From: an uncultured Lachnotalea sp.
GTDB taxonomy: Bacteria; Bacillota; Clostridia; Lachnospirales; Lachnospiraceae
Length of the DNA: 60,857 bases
Direction of reading: 5' to 3'
Assembly: GCA_948470255.1 (NCBI GenBank)
Contig: CAOKOS010000008.1
Location: forward strand, 1 to 60,857
Shown here: piece by piece, positions 9,264-17,534 of the stretch
Layout of the letters: every line of letters starts with the position of its first letter
Numbering within the stretch: position 1 is the first letter of the stretch
Program-made: the position numbers and the translations under genes
Notes under the pieces: generated by a model
The model's input: the letters and a program-made list of their open reading frames with translations, nothing else
Told to the model about the DNA's origin: nothing
Database searches by the model: none

Positions 9264-9361
9264 GGGACTGCTGTAAAATATCTGGATTTATATATGCCCG
9301 GAGGTAGGCCGGCTCCGGGCAGACATAAATATCAGAAGATTTTATATTTTACAACAGTCCC
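9264..9361. terminator. Long imperfect hairpin downstream of the orphan binding protein
   Basis: The arms at 9264-9281 and 9344-9361 pair over 18 bases with one mismatch. An inner stem, TGCCCGGA (9295-9302) with TCCGGGCA (9314-9321), closes the structure. It lies just after the stop of the minus-strand binding-protein gene and before the transglycosylase start, so it would end transcription from the former. Its length (98 bases) exceeds that of a normal terminator, and it may be another MITE-like palindrome. Confidence 0.6.
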
Positions 9362-9377
9362 TGCTTATTTCGGAAAA

Positions 9378-10421
9378 CTACTGTTTTGCTTTTTGGGCGA
9401 ACTCTGTCGTCACCAGCTCTTCGTAGGGAACACGTTCGGTAAGCTCTCCGGCTTCCGTTAAAATATCCTGAAGAAGTTCAAAGCTTTCCTTCTGGAATAC
9501 TAAATCCTCTTTCCATGTATCCTGGGAAAGATAGCGGTCTACGATGGTGGCAATGGTGCTTTCTTCCGTTTCTTCAAACTGAGGTTTGATGACAGCGGCG
9601 ATTTCCTGGGCTGTGTGGCTGTTTACATAGTCGAGGCCCTTTTGGATGGCGTTGGTGAAGCCCTGGACAATGTCGGCATGTTCTTCAAAATAACTTTGTT
9701 TTGCACAGTAAGCCGTATAAGGGACATAGCCGGAATCCACACCCAGGGAGGCTACCACGGTTCCAGAATTTTCCAGTTCTATTTTTGTGGCGAAAGGCTC
9801 AAACTCCACGGTATAGTCGGCATCCCCTTCCATAAATGCGGCTGCTGTCAAACCAAAATCAATGCTTTGGTCAATGGTAAGATCTGTTTTGGGGTCAATG
9901 CCGTTTTTCTTCAAAATATATTCAAATACCATCTGCGGCATACCGCCTGCCCGGCCTCCCAGGACATACTTTCCTTTTAAATCTTCCCATTCAAAATCTT
10001 CGTCAGCTTCCCTGCCAACCAGGAAGTTCCCGGCCCGCTGGGTGAGCTGGGCAAAGTTGACGGCATAATCGGAACTTCCTTCTGCGTAAACATAAATGCT
10101 GGCTTCAGAACCCATGAAACCGATGTCGGCTCCTCCGGAAATGAGGGCAGTCATTACCTTGTCGGCTCCGGCGCTGTTTATAAGGGTCAGGTCGATTCCT
10201 TCTTCCTCAAAATATCCAAGTTCAATGGCCACGTACTGAGGCGCATAGAAAATGGAATGGGCAACCTCGCTTAAAGTAACGGGAGTCAGTTCTTTTTTGT
10301 CGTTATTTCCACTGCTTTTCTCTTCGGGGGACTTTTGCCCGCAGCCTGCGAAAGTGGCAAGGAGCAGCAGGGTACACAGGGTGAGGCAGAAAATTCGCTT
10401 TGTGAGTGTCTTCATGTTCAA
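9378..10421 (-). CDS. NMT1/SsuA-like substrate-binding lipoprotein
   Basis: A 347-residue lipoprotein: basic N terminus, hydrophobic stretch, then the lipobox ATFAGC with the acylated Cys near residue 26. The mature part is a type II periplasmic-binding fold of the NMT1/THI5-like group: SEVAHSIFYAPQYVAIELGYFEEEGID, GSEASIYV, VGREAD, YILKKNGID, and FTNAIQKGLDYV. Relatives bind aliphatic sulfonates, taurine, nitrate or pyrimidine precursors for ABC importers. No permease or ATPase gene is adjacent, so it is an orphan. The TTG at 10421 sits 9 bases from GGAGA and fits better than the ATG two codons later (15 bases). Confidence 0.85.
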   Translation of the reverse strand: MNMKTLTKRIFCLTLCTLLLLATFAGCGQKSPEEKSSGNNDKKELTPVTLSEVAHSIFYAPQYVAIELGYFEEEGIDLTLINSAGADKVMTALISGGADIGFMGSEASIYVYAEGSSDYAVNFAQLTQRAGNFLVGREADEDFEWEDLKGKYVLGGRAGGMPQMVFEYILKKNGIDPKTDLTIDQSIDFGLTAAAFMEGDADYTVEFEPFATKIELENSGTVVASLGVDSGYVPYTAYCAKQSYFEEHADIVQGFTNAIQKGLDYVNSHTAQEIAAVIKPQFEETEESTIATIVDRYLSQDTWKEDLVFQKESFELLQDILTEAGELTERVPYEELVTTEFAQKAKQ

Positions 10422-10507
10422 GGGTTTGATTCTCCTGTGGGTTTGCTTACTGGTATAATATGGAGAAGGAAGAAGGTGTGTGAGTTTCTGAAGATTTTGT
10501 GAAGTTT

Positions 10508-10536
10508 TTGCCTTTTGGAAGCCGATATGTTAAAAT
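10508..10536 (+). promoter_or_regulatory. Probable promoter of the acidic membrane protein gene
   Basis: TTGCCT and TAAAAT are spaced 17 bases apart. A transcript starting a few bases after 10536 supports the ATG at 10638 as translation start, because earlier in-frame starts would overlap the promoter. Confidence 0.45.
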
Positions 10537-10637
10537 GGTGTCCTATTGACGGTGGAGGACGCCTGCGGGCAGGGGTGTGTACAGACAGGGGCGTCTTTGC
10601 CGGACGGGTTTTAAAGAGAAAGAATGTGAGGATACAG

Positions 10638-11465
10638 ATGAGAGAAAGAATGACAGATGGTGAGATAGATTTTGTGCCGGAAGATAATGAATGGATTTCA
10701 GAAACAACACCGGAATTCTGGGAATCTGAAGAAGACGGGGATATGGAGGAAACCATAGTCCTGGAACCAGTGGAGCCATATGAAGAATTTGGGGAGCCCC
10801 ATAAAGAACCATATAGGGAATCATATGAAGCGCCGCATGAAATACAGAAAAATACTCCATATTCTAAGTATGGAAAAGACCCTTACGCGAATCTGGAACA
10901 GGAACCTGAACCATGGCAGGAAAAAACTGTTCCCCGCAGACAGAAGGTGAAAGCGTCGGGAGGTGTGCTTCGCCAGGCTAAAAAAAGAAAAAGCAGAGGA
11001 AAACGCTGGTGGCATCCGGCCATTTTACGGATGGTTTCCCTTATTCTTATGGGAATCCTTTTGGCAGGGCTTTTCCGGGGATTCTGGATGGAACGGGCGG
11101 CGTTGGGTTCCGCGCTTCGCGCAGTGGAGGAGAGAAACTACGCGGAACTTGTTTATCTGCTTTTAGCTCTGTCTACCATGGCTTACGGGGCGTTTTCCAT
11201 GCTGTGGCTGCTTTCCAAAAGGCGCGTTTATTATGAAGGGAAAATTCTGCGGGTGGATGCAGGGCGCGGTATTACCTCATTTTTAGTTTTTGCCCTTCTT
11301 GTGTTTGTGAGCGCCAGGGCGGCATTGCGGCTGCCGGGGGATTCCTGGGTTTTCCACGGCCTCAGCCAATATTTTCTGGTGTTGGTATCTGTCCAGAATT
11401 TAGTTTATATTTGCAGCGGGCTTGGAATTTTGTGTTGTATTTTGCGGAAAATTTCTAACATTTGA
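10638..11465 (+). CDS. Membrane protein with long acidic N-terminal region, unknown function
   Basis: A 275-residue protein I do not recognise. Residues 1-100 are strongly acidic and rich in Glu, Pro and Tyr, with a repeated PYEE/PHEE/PYRE pattern. A basic patch (KKRKSRGKRWW) follows, then about four membrane helices to the end, with the last near the C terminus. The topology suggests a cytoplasmic disordered tail attached to a four-helix membrane domain. The start at 10638 has GTGAGG at good spacing. The gene precedes the Mrp-type antiporter operon by 106 bases but appears to be transcribed separately, since that operon has its own strong promoter. Confidence 0.7.
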   Translation: MRERMTDGEIDFVPEDNEWISETTPEFWESEEDGDMEETIVLEPVEPYEEFGEPHKEPYRESYEAPHEIQKNTPYSKYGKDPYANLEQEPEPWQEKTVPRRQKVKASGGVLRQAKKRKSRGKRWWHPAILRMVSLILMGILLAGLFRGFWMERAALGSALRAVEERNYAELVYLLLALSTMAYGAFSMLWLLSKRRVYYEGKILRVDAGRGITSFLVFALLVFVSARAALRLPGDSWVFHGLSQYFLVLVSVQNLVYICSGLGILCCILRKISNI

Positions 11466-11482
11466 ATTCACAGAATAATCTC

Positions 11483-11511
11483 TTGATTTTTTAGAAAAAG
11501 AGGTATATACT
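11483..11511 (+). promoter_or_regulatory. Strong sigma-70 promoter of the Mrp-type operon
   Basis: TTGATT and TATACT are separated by 17 bases, 60 bases before the first antiporter gene. The ten downstream genes overlap or lie within about 35 bases of one another, so this promoter probably drives the whole 9.7-kb operon. Confidence 0.65.
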
Positions 11512-11571
11512 CGAGGCGGCGTAAGGGAAAGGATGCGCTTTATGGCCGGATTATGTTGATTCAGCCTCAAA

Positions 11572-12063
11572 ATGACGGGGAAGGACTTAATTCAAATGTT
11601 TCTTTTATTTTTAGGTTTCTGGATTTTGTTAAACGGGAGATTCACTTGGGAAATCCTTCTGTTCGGGCTGGCGGTAGCAGTGGCAGTTTACTGGTTTATC
11701 TGCCGCTTTATGGATTATAGCCTGAAGAAGGATTTTTTGTTGTATAAAAATACAGGGCTGTTCCTTGTTTTTCTGGGGATACTGGTCCGTGAAATCGCCA
11801 AGGCGAATATGGGGGTACTCCGGCTGATTTTGTCGCCGAAGTATGTGCCTGAGCCGGCTTTGATTTATTTTAAAACGGATTTGAAATCAGGGATTTGTAA
11901 AGTACTTCTGGCCAATTCCATTACTTTGACGCCGGGTACCATAACGGTATCCGTTGAGGGTGATGAATTTTGTGTCCATTGCCTGGATAAAGGGATGGCA
12001 GAAGGAATGGAAAATTCTGATTTCGTCCGCATTTTGAGGAGAATGGAGGCAGGAGGAAAATGA
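11572..12063 (+). CDS. mrpE: MrpE/MbhA-like antiporter subunit
   Basis: A 163-residue membrane protein with two or three N-terminal helices and a small cytoplasmic domain. The conserved MrpE features are LVREIAKANMGVLRLIL and LANSITLTPGTITV. MrpE is the small subunit that helps assemble the Na+/H+ antiporter. Here it opens the operon, as MbhA does in archaeal membrane-bound hydrogenase clusters; in classical Mrp operons MrpA comes first. It overlaps the next gene by four bases (ATGA). Confidence 0.88.
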   Translation: MTGKDLIQMFLLFLGFWILLNGRFTWEILLFGLAVAVAVYWFICRFMDYSLKKDFLLYKNTGLFLVFLGILVREIAKANMGVLRLILSPKYVPEPALIYFKTDLKSGICKVLLANSITLTPGTITVSVEGDEFCVHCLDKGMAEGMENSDFVRILRRMEAGGK

Positions 12064-12530
12064 GTGCAGATGCTGTATATCAGGTGATCCTGATGGGATG
12101 TATGGTGATTCTTGCTATTCTGATTCTGGTTTCCATCATCCGTTCTGTAAAAGGCCCGAAAATTGCGGACAGGATCATTGCAGTCAATATGATCGGAACA
12201 ATGATCATTGTGATTATTGCGATTTTATCTGTATACCAGGCGGAAGATTATCTTACCGACGTCTGCCTGATCTATGCGATGGTGAGTTTCCTGGCAGTGG
12301 TGGTGCTCACGAAAGTCTACACAGGGATTTATCTGGAACGCAGAGGTATCCGGGGGGATATTGCAGCCATTGAAGATAACCTGGGACACCAGGATATGGC
12401 GGCTGGCCGGAAAAAGGGACCGGAGGAGCAGACGGGGGCGGAAATACAGAGAAGGCAGAAAGTAGAGGCTGAAGAGGGAATACAGACAGACGGGAAAGCA
12501 GAGGCGAATCCTGAAAGGAGGAAGAAATAA
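12060..12530 (+). CDS. mrpF: MrpF/MbhB-like antiporter subunit with charged tail
   Basis: A 156-residue protein. The first ~90 residues are the three-helix MrpF family domain: IRSVKGPKIADRIIAVNMIGT and YLTDVCLIYAMVSFLAVVVLTK. Normal MrpF is about 90 residues; here an additional ~60-residue hydrophilic tail rich in Glu, Lys and Gln follows (EEQTGAEIQRRQKVEAEEG and onward). The tail should lie in the cytoplasm and is probably disordered. Its role is unknown. The gene ends in TAATG, giving one base of overlap with the MrpG gene. Confidence 0.88.
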   Translation: MSADAVYQVILMGCMVILAILILVSIIRSVKGPKIADRIIAVNMIGTMIIVIIAILSVYQAEDYLTDVCLIYAMVSFLAVVVLTKVYTGIYLERRGIRGDIAAIEDNLGHQDMAAGRKKGPEEQTGAEIQRRQKVEAEEGIQTDGKAEANPERRKK

Positions 12531-12856
12531 TGGAATGGGTAAGGCTTATTGTTTCAGCGGTTTTTCTTCTTTTAGGGCTTTTGGTTTTCATATCGGCAGC
12601 CATAGGCGTAAATAAGTTTAAGCGGGCTCTCAACAGAATCCATGCGGCGGCCCTTGGAGACACCCTGGGGATCTTGTTTATGATTTTGGGTTTGGTTGTG
12701 TGGAAGGGAATCAGCTTTGCTTCTTTCAAGCTTCTGCTGGTGGTGTTGTTTTTCTGGCTGGCAAGCCCGGTGGCAGGGCATATGATCAGCCGCTTGGAAG
12801 TGATGACTGACGAAGATCTGGGGGAAATCGAGGTGGATCATCATGAGGATCTTTGA
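12530..12856 (+). CDS. mrpG: MrpG/MbhC-like antiporter subunit
   Basis: A 108-residue three-helix membrane protein of the MrpG (PhaG/MnhG) family. Family features are the first-helix GLLVFISAAIGVNKFKR, RIHAAALGDTLG, and the last helix ending ASPVAGHMISR. MrpG is a structural subunit between the E/F subunits and the antiporter-like subunits. Its gene overlaps the next by 14 bases, pointing to translational coupling. Confidence 0.9.
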   Translation: MEWVRLIVSAVFLLLGLLVFISAAIGVNKFKRALNRIHAAALGDTLGILFMILGLVVWKGISFASFKLLLVVLFFWLASPVAGHMISRLEVMTDEDLGEIEVDHHEDL

Positions 12857-13163
12857 ATTATTTCTTTTGATTGGCTTAATTGTCTGCGCGCTGGCCGTGA
12901 GTTTTACAAAGAAGCTTCTGACTTCTATTATTATCTACATGTCATATAGTTCCATCATGGCGGTTATCTGGGTCATCCTCCAGTCTCCTGACCTGGCGGT
13001 GACGGAGGCTGCCGTGGGAGCCGGAGTGACCAGTATTTTGTTTTTCGTGACGCTGAAAAAAATCCGGGCCATCCAGGTGGAACAGCAGGAGGACGGCGCA
13101 GACGGGGAAACAGAAGCGGAAAAAACAGACAGTGGAAGAGGGGCGGAAAATGAGCAGGCTTAG
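12843..13163 (+). CDS. MbhD-like subunit (MrpA C-terminal helix domain)
   Basis: A 106-residue protein with three helices in residues 3-78, matching the DUF4040/MbhD domain: YMSYSSIMAVIWVILQSPDLAVTEAAVGAG. This segment is part of the C-terminal region of MrpA in seven-subunit Mrp systems but is a separate gene in Mbh/Mbx clusters. A ~30-residue acidic tail follows. The conserved acidic residues in DLAVTEAAVG probably belong to the ion pathway near MrpA/C/D, by analogy with Mrp and Mbh structures. Confidence 0.85.
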   Translation: MRIFELFLLIGLIVCALAVSFTKKLLTSIIIYMSYSSIMAVIWVILQSPDLAVTEAAVGAGVTSILFFVTLKKIRAIQVEQQEDGADGETEAEKTDSGRGAENEQA

Positions 13164-14118
13164 AAATGATTATGAAAACAGCCGTTTCCACCGGTTTGAA
13201 AAATGGGTGGACGGGGAGGCCGCTCCCACGGAGCTAAAGCTGGAAACGAAAGAGCCGGTATGGCGGCGGCCGCCGGAAGAGCTTTCCGGGCCGAAGCTCA
13301 ATGAAGAGAAGATCAATGCGGCGGTCTATGATGAGCGGCATAATAAAGAACTAAAGTACTTCCGGGTGGTGAACCGCCTGGCGTCGGTGGTTTTATGTCT
13401 GATGCTGATTGGCGTACTGCTTTGGACCGTGGTTTATCTGCCGGAATTTGGAAATCCGGACAACCCGATCAATAATGAAGTATCGGCCCGGTATATTGAA
13501 AAAGGCGTGGAAGAGACAGGGGCCACCAACTTTGTAACGGGTATGATCTTAGACTACAGGGCTTTTGACACCTTTGGGGAATCTTGTGTTTTGTTTATTG
13601 CGGCCACCTGCGTCCAGGTACTGATGCGGCTGGACAACTCTGACGACAGGGAGAAAATGAAAAAGAAACAGGCGGAAGAAAACGACAGGATTTATGAGCC
13701 GAAAAATGACCTGATTCTCCAGAAGGTTTCCTGTGTCCTGGTTCCGCTGCTGTTTATTTTTGGGATTTACATTATTTTAAACGGACATTTATCACCAGGA
13801 GGAGGTTTTTCCGGCGGGGCAATCATTGGCTCCGGGCTGATTTTATACCTGAACGCTTTTGGATTTAAGAAGACGGAACGGTTCTTTACGGAAAAAACTT
13901 TTCGCAGGATTACTTTGGCGGCGCTGACCTTTTACTGCCTGGCAAAAAGTTATTCTTTTTTTACGGGGGCCAACCATTTGGAGAGCGGGATTCCTCTGGG
14001 GACGCCGGGGGCTATTCTTTCCAGCGGCCTTATCTTGCCGCTTAATATCTGCGTGGGGCTGGTGGTAGCCTGTACCATGTATGCCTTTTACACGCTGTTT
14101 CGGAAAGGGGGCATGTGA
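13150..14118 (+). CDS. Fused MbhE-MbhF (MrpA C-terminus plus MrpB) subunit
   Basis: A 322-residue protein joining two antiporter modules. After a ~70-residue hydrophilic N terminus comes an MbhE-like part (NFVTGMILDYRAFDTFGES followed by a helix), equivalent to the extreme C terminus of MrpA. A charged linker of ~35 residues leads to an MrpB/MnhB domain with four helices and the family hallmark GHLSPGGGFSGGAIIGSG. In archaeal Mbh these are two genes, mbhE and mbhF. ATG at 13150 is preferred over a GTG six codons upstream because GAGGGGCGG lies just in front of it. The gene overlaps the previous one by 14 bases. Confidence 0.83.
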   Translation: MSRLRNDYENSRFHRFEKWVDGEAAPTELKLETKEPVWRRPPEELSGPKLNEEKINAAVYDERHNKELKYFRVVNRLASVVLCLMLIGVLLWTVVYLPEFGNPDNPINNEVSARYIEKGVEETGATNFVTGMILDYRAFDTFGESCVLFIAATCVQVLMRLDNSDDREKMKKKQAEENDRIYEPKNDLILQKVSCVLVPLLFIFGIYIILNGHLSPGGGFSGGAIIGSGLILYLNAFGFKKTERFFTEKTFRRITLAALTFYCLAKSYSFFTGANHLESGIPLGTPGAILSSGLILPLNICVGLVVACTMYAFYTLFRKGGM

Positions 14119-14120
14119 AT

Positions 14121-14495
14121 ATGCTCGCACATCTGGCGGCAAATATGGAAGAGACAGTGTCTATGATTTTGTTTGGAATCGGATTTACGACGCTTCTGCT
14201 TCACAAAAACCTGATAAAGAAAATTATTGGCTTAAATATTATGGATACGGCGGTATATTTGTTCCTGGCGGCCAAGGGGTATATCTTCGGGAGGCAGGTG
14301 CCCATCTTAAATGACGGAGTCATGGATGCCGCCGCCTATACCAATCCTATCCCGGATGGGCTGGTGCTGACCGGAATCGTGGTGTCAGTCAGTGTAACTG
14401 CCCTTATGCTGTCCCTTACCATCCGGCTTTACAGAAGGTATGGCTCTCTGGATCTGGACGAGATCGTGTTTCAGTGGCGGAAGGAGGGGCAGTGA
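14121..14495 (+). CDS. mrpC: MrpC/MbhG-like (NuoK family) antiporter subunit
   Basis: A 124-residue three-helix protein of the NuoK/MrpC family: FGIGFTTLLLHKNLIKKIIGLNIMDTAVYLF, then AYTNPIPDGLVLTGIVVSVSVTALMLSL. The NPIP-LVLTGIVV stretch is the family signature. A GTG at 14115 overlapping the previous stop is possible, but AAAGGGGG is spaced better for ATG at 14121. MrpC bridges MrpA- and MrpD-like subunits. The stop overlaps the next start (TGATG). Confidence 0.9.
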   Translation: MLAHLAANMEETVSMILFGIGFTTLLLHKNLIKKIIGLNIMDTAVYLFLAAKGYIFGRQVPILNDGVMDAAAYTNPIPDGLVLTGIVVSVSVTALMLSLTIRLYRRYGSLDLDEIVFQWRKEGQ

Positions 14496-15988
14496 TGGAG
14501 TTTATTCGGAATTTTCCTTTCTTTTCTATTATCCTGGCCATGTTCTGCGGTATTGTATCTTCCGTACTGAAAGGGCAGTGGGCAAAACGGCTTTGCCTCG
14601 CCATGGTGACGGCGGAACTTTTTTTGTCAGCCGCGGTACTGATGTATACCCTTCATACAGGGGAAAGTTTTACTTATATGATGGGGCATTTTCCAGCCCC
14701 CTGGGGCAATGAAATCCGGGCAGGTGTATTGGAAGCTCTGACGGCTACGGGATTTTCTGCCATTATGCTGCTTTCGCTGCTTGGCGGGATCAGCCATGTG
14801 TTTACAGACGTGGAAGGGACAAAGACCAACCTGTTTTTTATTCTGGTGGATCTCCTCATGAGTTCCCTGCTGGCATTGATTTATACTAATGACCTGTTTA
14901 CGGCTTATGTGTTTGTGGAGATCAATACTATTGCGGCCTGTGGCTTGATTATGATTAAACAGGACGGCCACGGAATCGTGGCGGCGATCCGTTATATGGT
15001 CATGAGTCTTTTGGGTTCCGGTATGTTTCTCATCAGCCTGACACTGCTTTATGACATTACCGGCCATCTTCTCATGGAACCGGCGGGAGAGGCTACGGCG
15101 ATGATTCAGGCAGCTGGCGCCTATGATGTGCCGCTTTTGGTGGTCATCGGGTTAATGTCTGTGGGCCTTGCCATCAAAAGCGGGCTGTATCCATTCCATT
15201 CATGGATACCGGAGACTTATGGCTATGCGACCCCGGCGTCCAGCGCTATTTTGTCAAGTCTTGTGTCGAAAGGGTATATTTTCCTGTTGATCAAGGTTTT
15301 TTACCGGGTGATTGGCTACGGCACCGTCATAAGCAGCGGGGTATTGAACATTCTATTTGTATTCGGCCTTTTCGGGATGCTGATGGGTTCCATCCGTGCC
15401 ATCCGGGAAACAGATACAAGGAGGATGGTTGCTTATTCTTCCGTAGCCCAGATCGGTTATATCTATATGGGCATCGGCCTTGGGACCCAGGCCGGGATGG
15501 TGGCGGCTATTTTTCATATTTTTACCCATGCAGCCACAAAATCCATGTTGTTTATCAGCGCTGTGGGGCTTTATGAAGTTTCCGGGGGGAAGACGGATTA
15601 TATAAGCCTGAGGGGTTCCGGTTACCGGAACAGGACTGCGGGGATTGCCTTTGCCGCGGGGGCGCTTTCCATGGTGGGATTTCCCATGCTGTCTGGTTTT
15701 ATTTCTAAATTGCTTTTTGCAACGGCGGCAGTACAGAGTCCCCATAAAATGGTGTTTACCATTTTGGGCCTGGCAGTCAGCACCATTTTAAATGCCATTT
15801 ACTTCCTGAGACTGGTTATCAGCATTTATTCTCCGTCGGAGAGAGAGTACGGGCCGGATCAGTCCCATCAGGCGTCGAAAATGCTGAAGGTATCGTCTTT
15901 CCTGTTTATTGTTGTAAATCTGGTGCTGGGGCTTTTTTCAAAACCGATTGTGGACAGCATTAACGCAGGGTTAGGCATGTTTTTATGA
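14495..15988 (+). CDS. mrpD: MrpD/MbhH-like antiporter subunit
   Basis: A 497-residue polytopic protein of the NuoL/M/N antiporter-like family with about 14 helices. The charged residues needed for proton pumping are visible: Glu142 in YVFVEIN (helix 5), Lys228 in LAIKSGLYPFH (helix 7) and Lys259 in LVSKGY (helix 8). A His-rich helix, AAIFHIFTHAATKSMLF, follows, as in MrpD. Its position after MrpC matches both Mrp and Mbh order. ATG at 14495 with GGAGGGG before it is the start. It is the first of four antiporter-like subunits in this operon. Confidence 0.9.
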   Translation: MEFIRNFPFFSIILAMFCGIVSSVLKGQWAKRLCLAMVTAELFLSAAVLMYTLHTGESFTYMMGHFPAPWGNEIRAGVLEALTATGFSAIMLLSLLGGISHVFTDVEGTKTNLFFILVDLLMSSLLALIYTNDLFTAYVFVEINTIAACGLIMIKQDGHGIVAAIRYMVMSLLGSGMFLISLTLLYDITGHLLMEPAGEATAMIQAAGAYDVPLLVVIGLMSVGLAIKSGLYPFHSWIPETYGYATPASSAILSSLVSKGYIFLLIKVFYRVIGYGTVISSGVLNILFVFGLFGMLMGSIRAIRETDTRRMVAYSSVAQIGYIYMGIGLGTQAGMVAAIFHIFTHAATKSMLFISAVGLYEVSGGKTDYISLRGSGYRNRTAGIAFAAGALSMVGFPMLSGFISKLLFATAAVQSPHKMVFTILGLAVSTILNAIYFLRLVISIYSPSEREYGPDQSHQASKMLKVSSFLFIVVNLVLGLFSKPIVDSINAGLGMFL

Positions 15989-16018
15989 AAAACCTTTGAC
16001 GGTATGAGGAGGATAATC

Positions 16019-17500
16019 ATGGAACAGGAATTTCTTTTGTTGCTTCCGGTATTTTTTCCTATGGTAGCGGGGATTTTGACTTTGGCCCTGCCGGAGGCAA
16101 AGTTTGGGAAAAAGGGCAGACGCTTTCTTGTGTTTGTGTCCCTTGCCCTGGAGGTGGCTTTTACTGCAGTGTGCATTTCGGGAGGGGAAAAATCCCTTGT
16201 TTTATGGCGGCTTACAGATACGCTTCAGATCTATTTCCAAGTAGACATGATTTCACGGATTTTTTCTCTTTTGTCTGTATCGGTGTGGCTCCTGGTGGGG
16301 GTCTTTGCCTTCCCTTATATGGATCACGAAGAAAATGAGGGAAGGTTTTTTGGGTTTTACCTGATTGTGGAGGGGGCTTTGGCGGCCCTTTCATTTGCAG
16401 GCAACTTGGTGAGCTTTTATGTTTTCTTTGAGGTCATGACGTTTACATCGCTGTTTTTAGTATTTCATGAGGGAACCAGGCCGGCGATTCTGGCTGGGCT
16501 CAAGTACTTATTTTATTCAGTGGCGGGAGCTTTCATGGCGCTTTTTGGGATTTTTTTCCTGGCCGGGTTTGGAGGCATTGGGAACTTTGCGCCGGGAGGG
16601 ATCCTGGATTTGGAAGGGGTTCAAGGGCAGGAAGGGATTCTTTTTGCTTCCGCCTTTCTGCTGATTGTGGGATTTGCCACAAAGGCGGGAATGTTCCCCA
16701 TGCATGGCTGGCTGCCCACAGCCCATCCTGAGGCCCCGGCGCCGGCCAGCGCCGTACTCTCCGGTGTCATTACAAAAATGGGGGTGCTGGCAGTCATCCG
16801 TGTGGCGTATTATGTCATTGGCCCGGAGCTTCTCCGGGGGACCTGGGTTCAGATAGTATGGATTTCGCTGGCTCTCGTTACAGTATTTATGGGATCTATG
16901 CTTGCTTACAAAGAAAAAGGGTTTAAAAAGCGGCTGGCTTATTCTACGGTGAGCCAGGTATCTTATATTCTGTTCGGCCTGGGCCTGCTGAACAAGACTG
17001 CTTTTATCGGGGCCATTGCCCACGTGGTATTTCATTCTCTGGTAAAAAATACGCTGTTCTTGGGAGCCGGGGCCATTATCTGGCAGACGGGAAAGACAAA
17101 GGTTTCAGAGCTTTCTGCCATTGGGAAGGAAATGCCGGTGACGCTCTGGTGTTTCGCGCTGGTGTCCATTACCCTAGTTGGAATCCCCCCCACCAGTGGT
17201 TTTGTGAGTAAATGGTATCTGGCGGAAGGCGCTCTTTCTTCCGGTACCGGGGCTTTCACATGGTTTGGCCCGGCAGTGCTTCTTGTCAGCGCCCTTTTGA
17301 CGGCAGGGTATCTGCTGCCGGTTGTGATCCATGGCTTTTTCCCGGGGACCGGTTATGATTATGCCGGCCTTGAAAAAAGAAAGGAATCTCTTCTTATGAC
17401 TGTGCCTATGCTTCTTATGACGGCGGCGGCCGTAGCGCTTGGGATGTTCCCCGGCATTGTCATAAATGCTGCGGCTTTGGCAGCCGGAGGCTTATTTTGA
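16019..17500 (+). CDS. Second NuoL/M/N-like proton-pumping subunit
   Basis: A 493-residue antiporter-like membrane subunit. Key charged positions are conserved: Glu in YVFFEVMTF, Lys in FATKAGMFPMHGWLP, Lys in VITKMGVL, and the helix VVFHSLVKNTLFLGAGAI. The sequence between AHPEAPAPASAVLSG is typical of NuoM/MrpA-N/HyfB-type proteins. ATG at 16019 is chosen because AGGAGG (within an in-frame upstream ATG at 16004) is correctly spaced for it. It is not MrpD again by simple duplication; the loops differ strongly, so it probably fills a distinct slot in the complex. Confidence 0.87.
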   Translation: MEQEFLLLLPVFFPMVAGILTLALPEAKFGKKGRRFLVFVSLALEVAFTAVCISGGEKSLVLWRLTDTLQIYFQVDMISRIFSLLSVSVWLLVGVFAFPYMDHEENEGRFFGFYLIVEGALAALSFAGNLVSFYVFFEVMTFTSLFLVFHEGTRPAILAGLKYLFYSVAGAFMALFGIFFLAGFGGIGNFAPGGILDLEGVQGQEGILFASAFLLIVGFATKAGMFPMHGWLPTAHPEAPAPASAVLSGVITKMGVLAVIRVAYYVIGPELLRGTWVQIVWISLALVTVFMGSMLAYKEKGFKKRLAYSTVSQVSYILFGLGLLNKTAFIGAIAHVVFHSLVKNTLFLGAGAIIWQTGKTKVSELSAIGKEMPVTLWCFALVSITLVGIPPTSGFVSKWYLAEGALSSGTGAFTWFGPAVLLVSALLTAGYLLPVVIHGFFPGTGYDYAGLEKRKESLLMTVPMLLMTAAAVALGMFPGIVINAAALAAGGLF

Positions 17501-17534
17501 CGGCCGCTTTTAGGGCGGCGGAAGGGAGCGTAGG

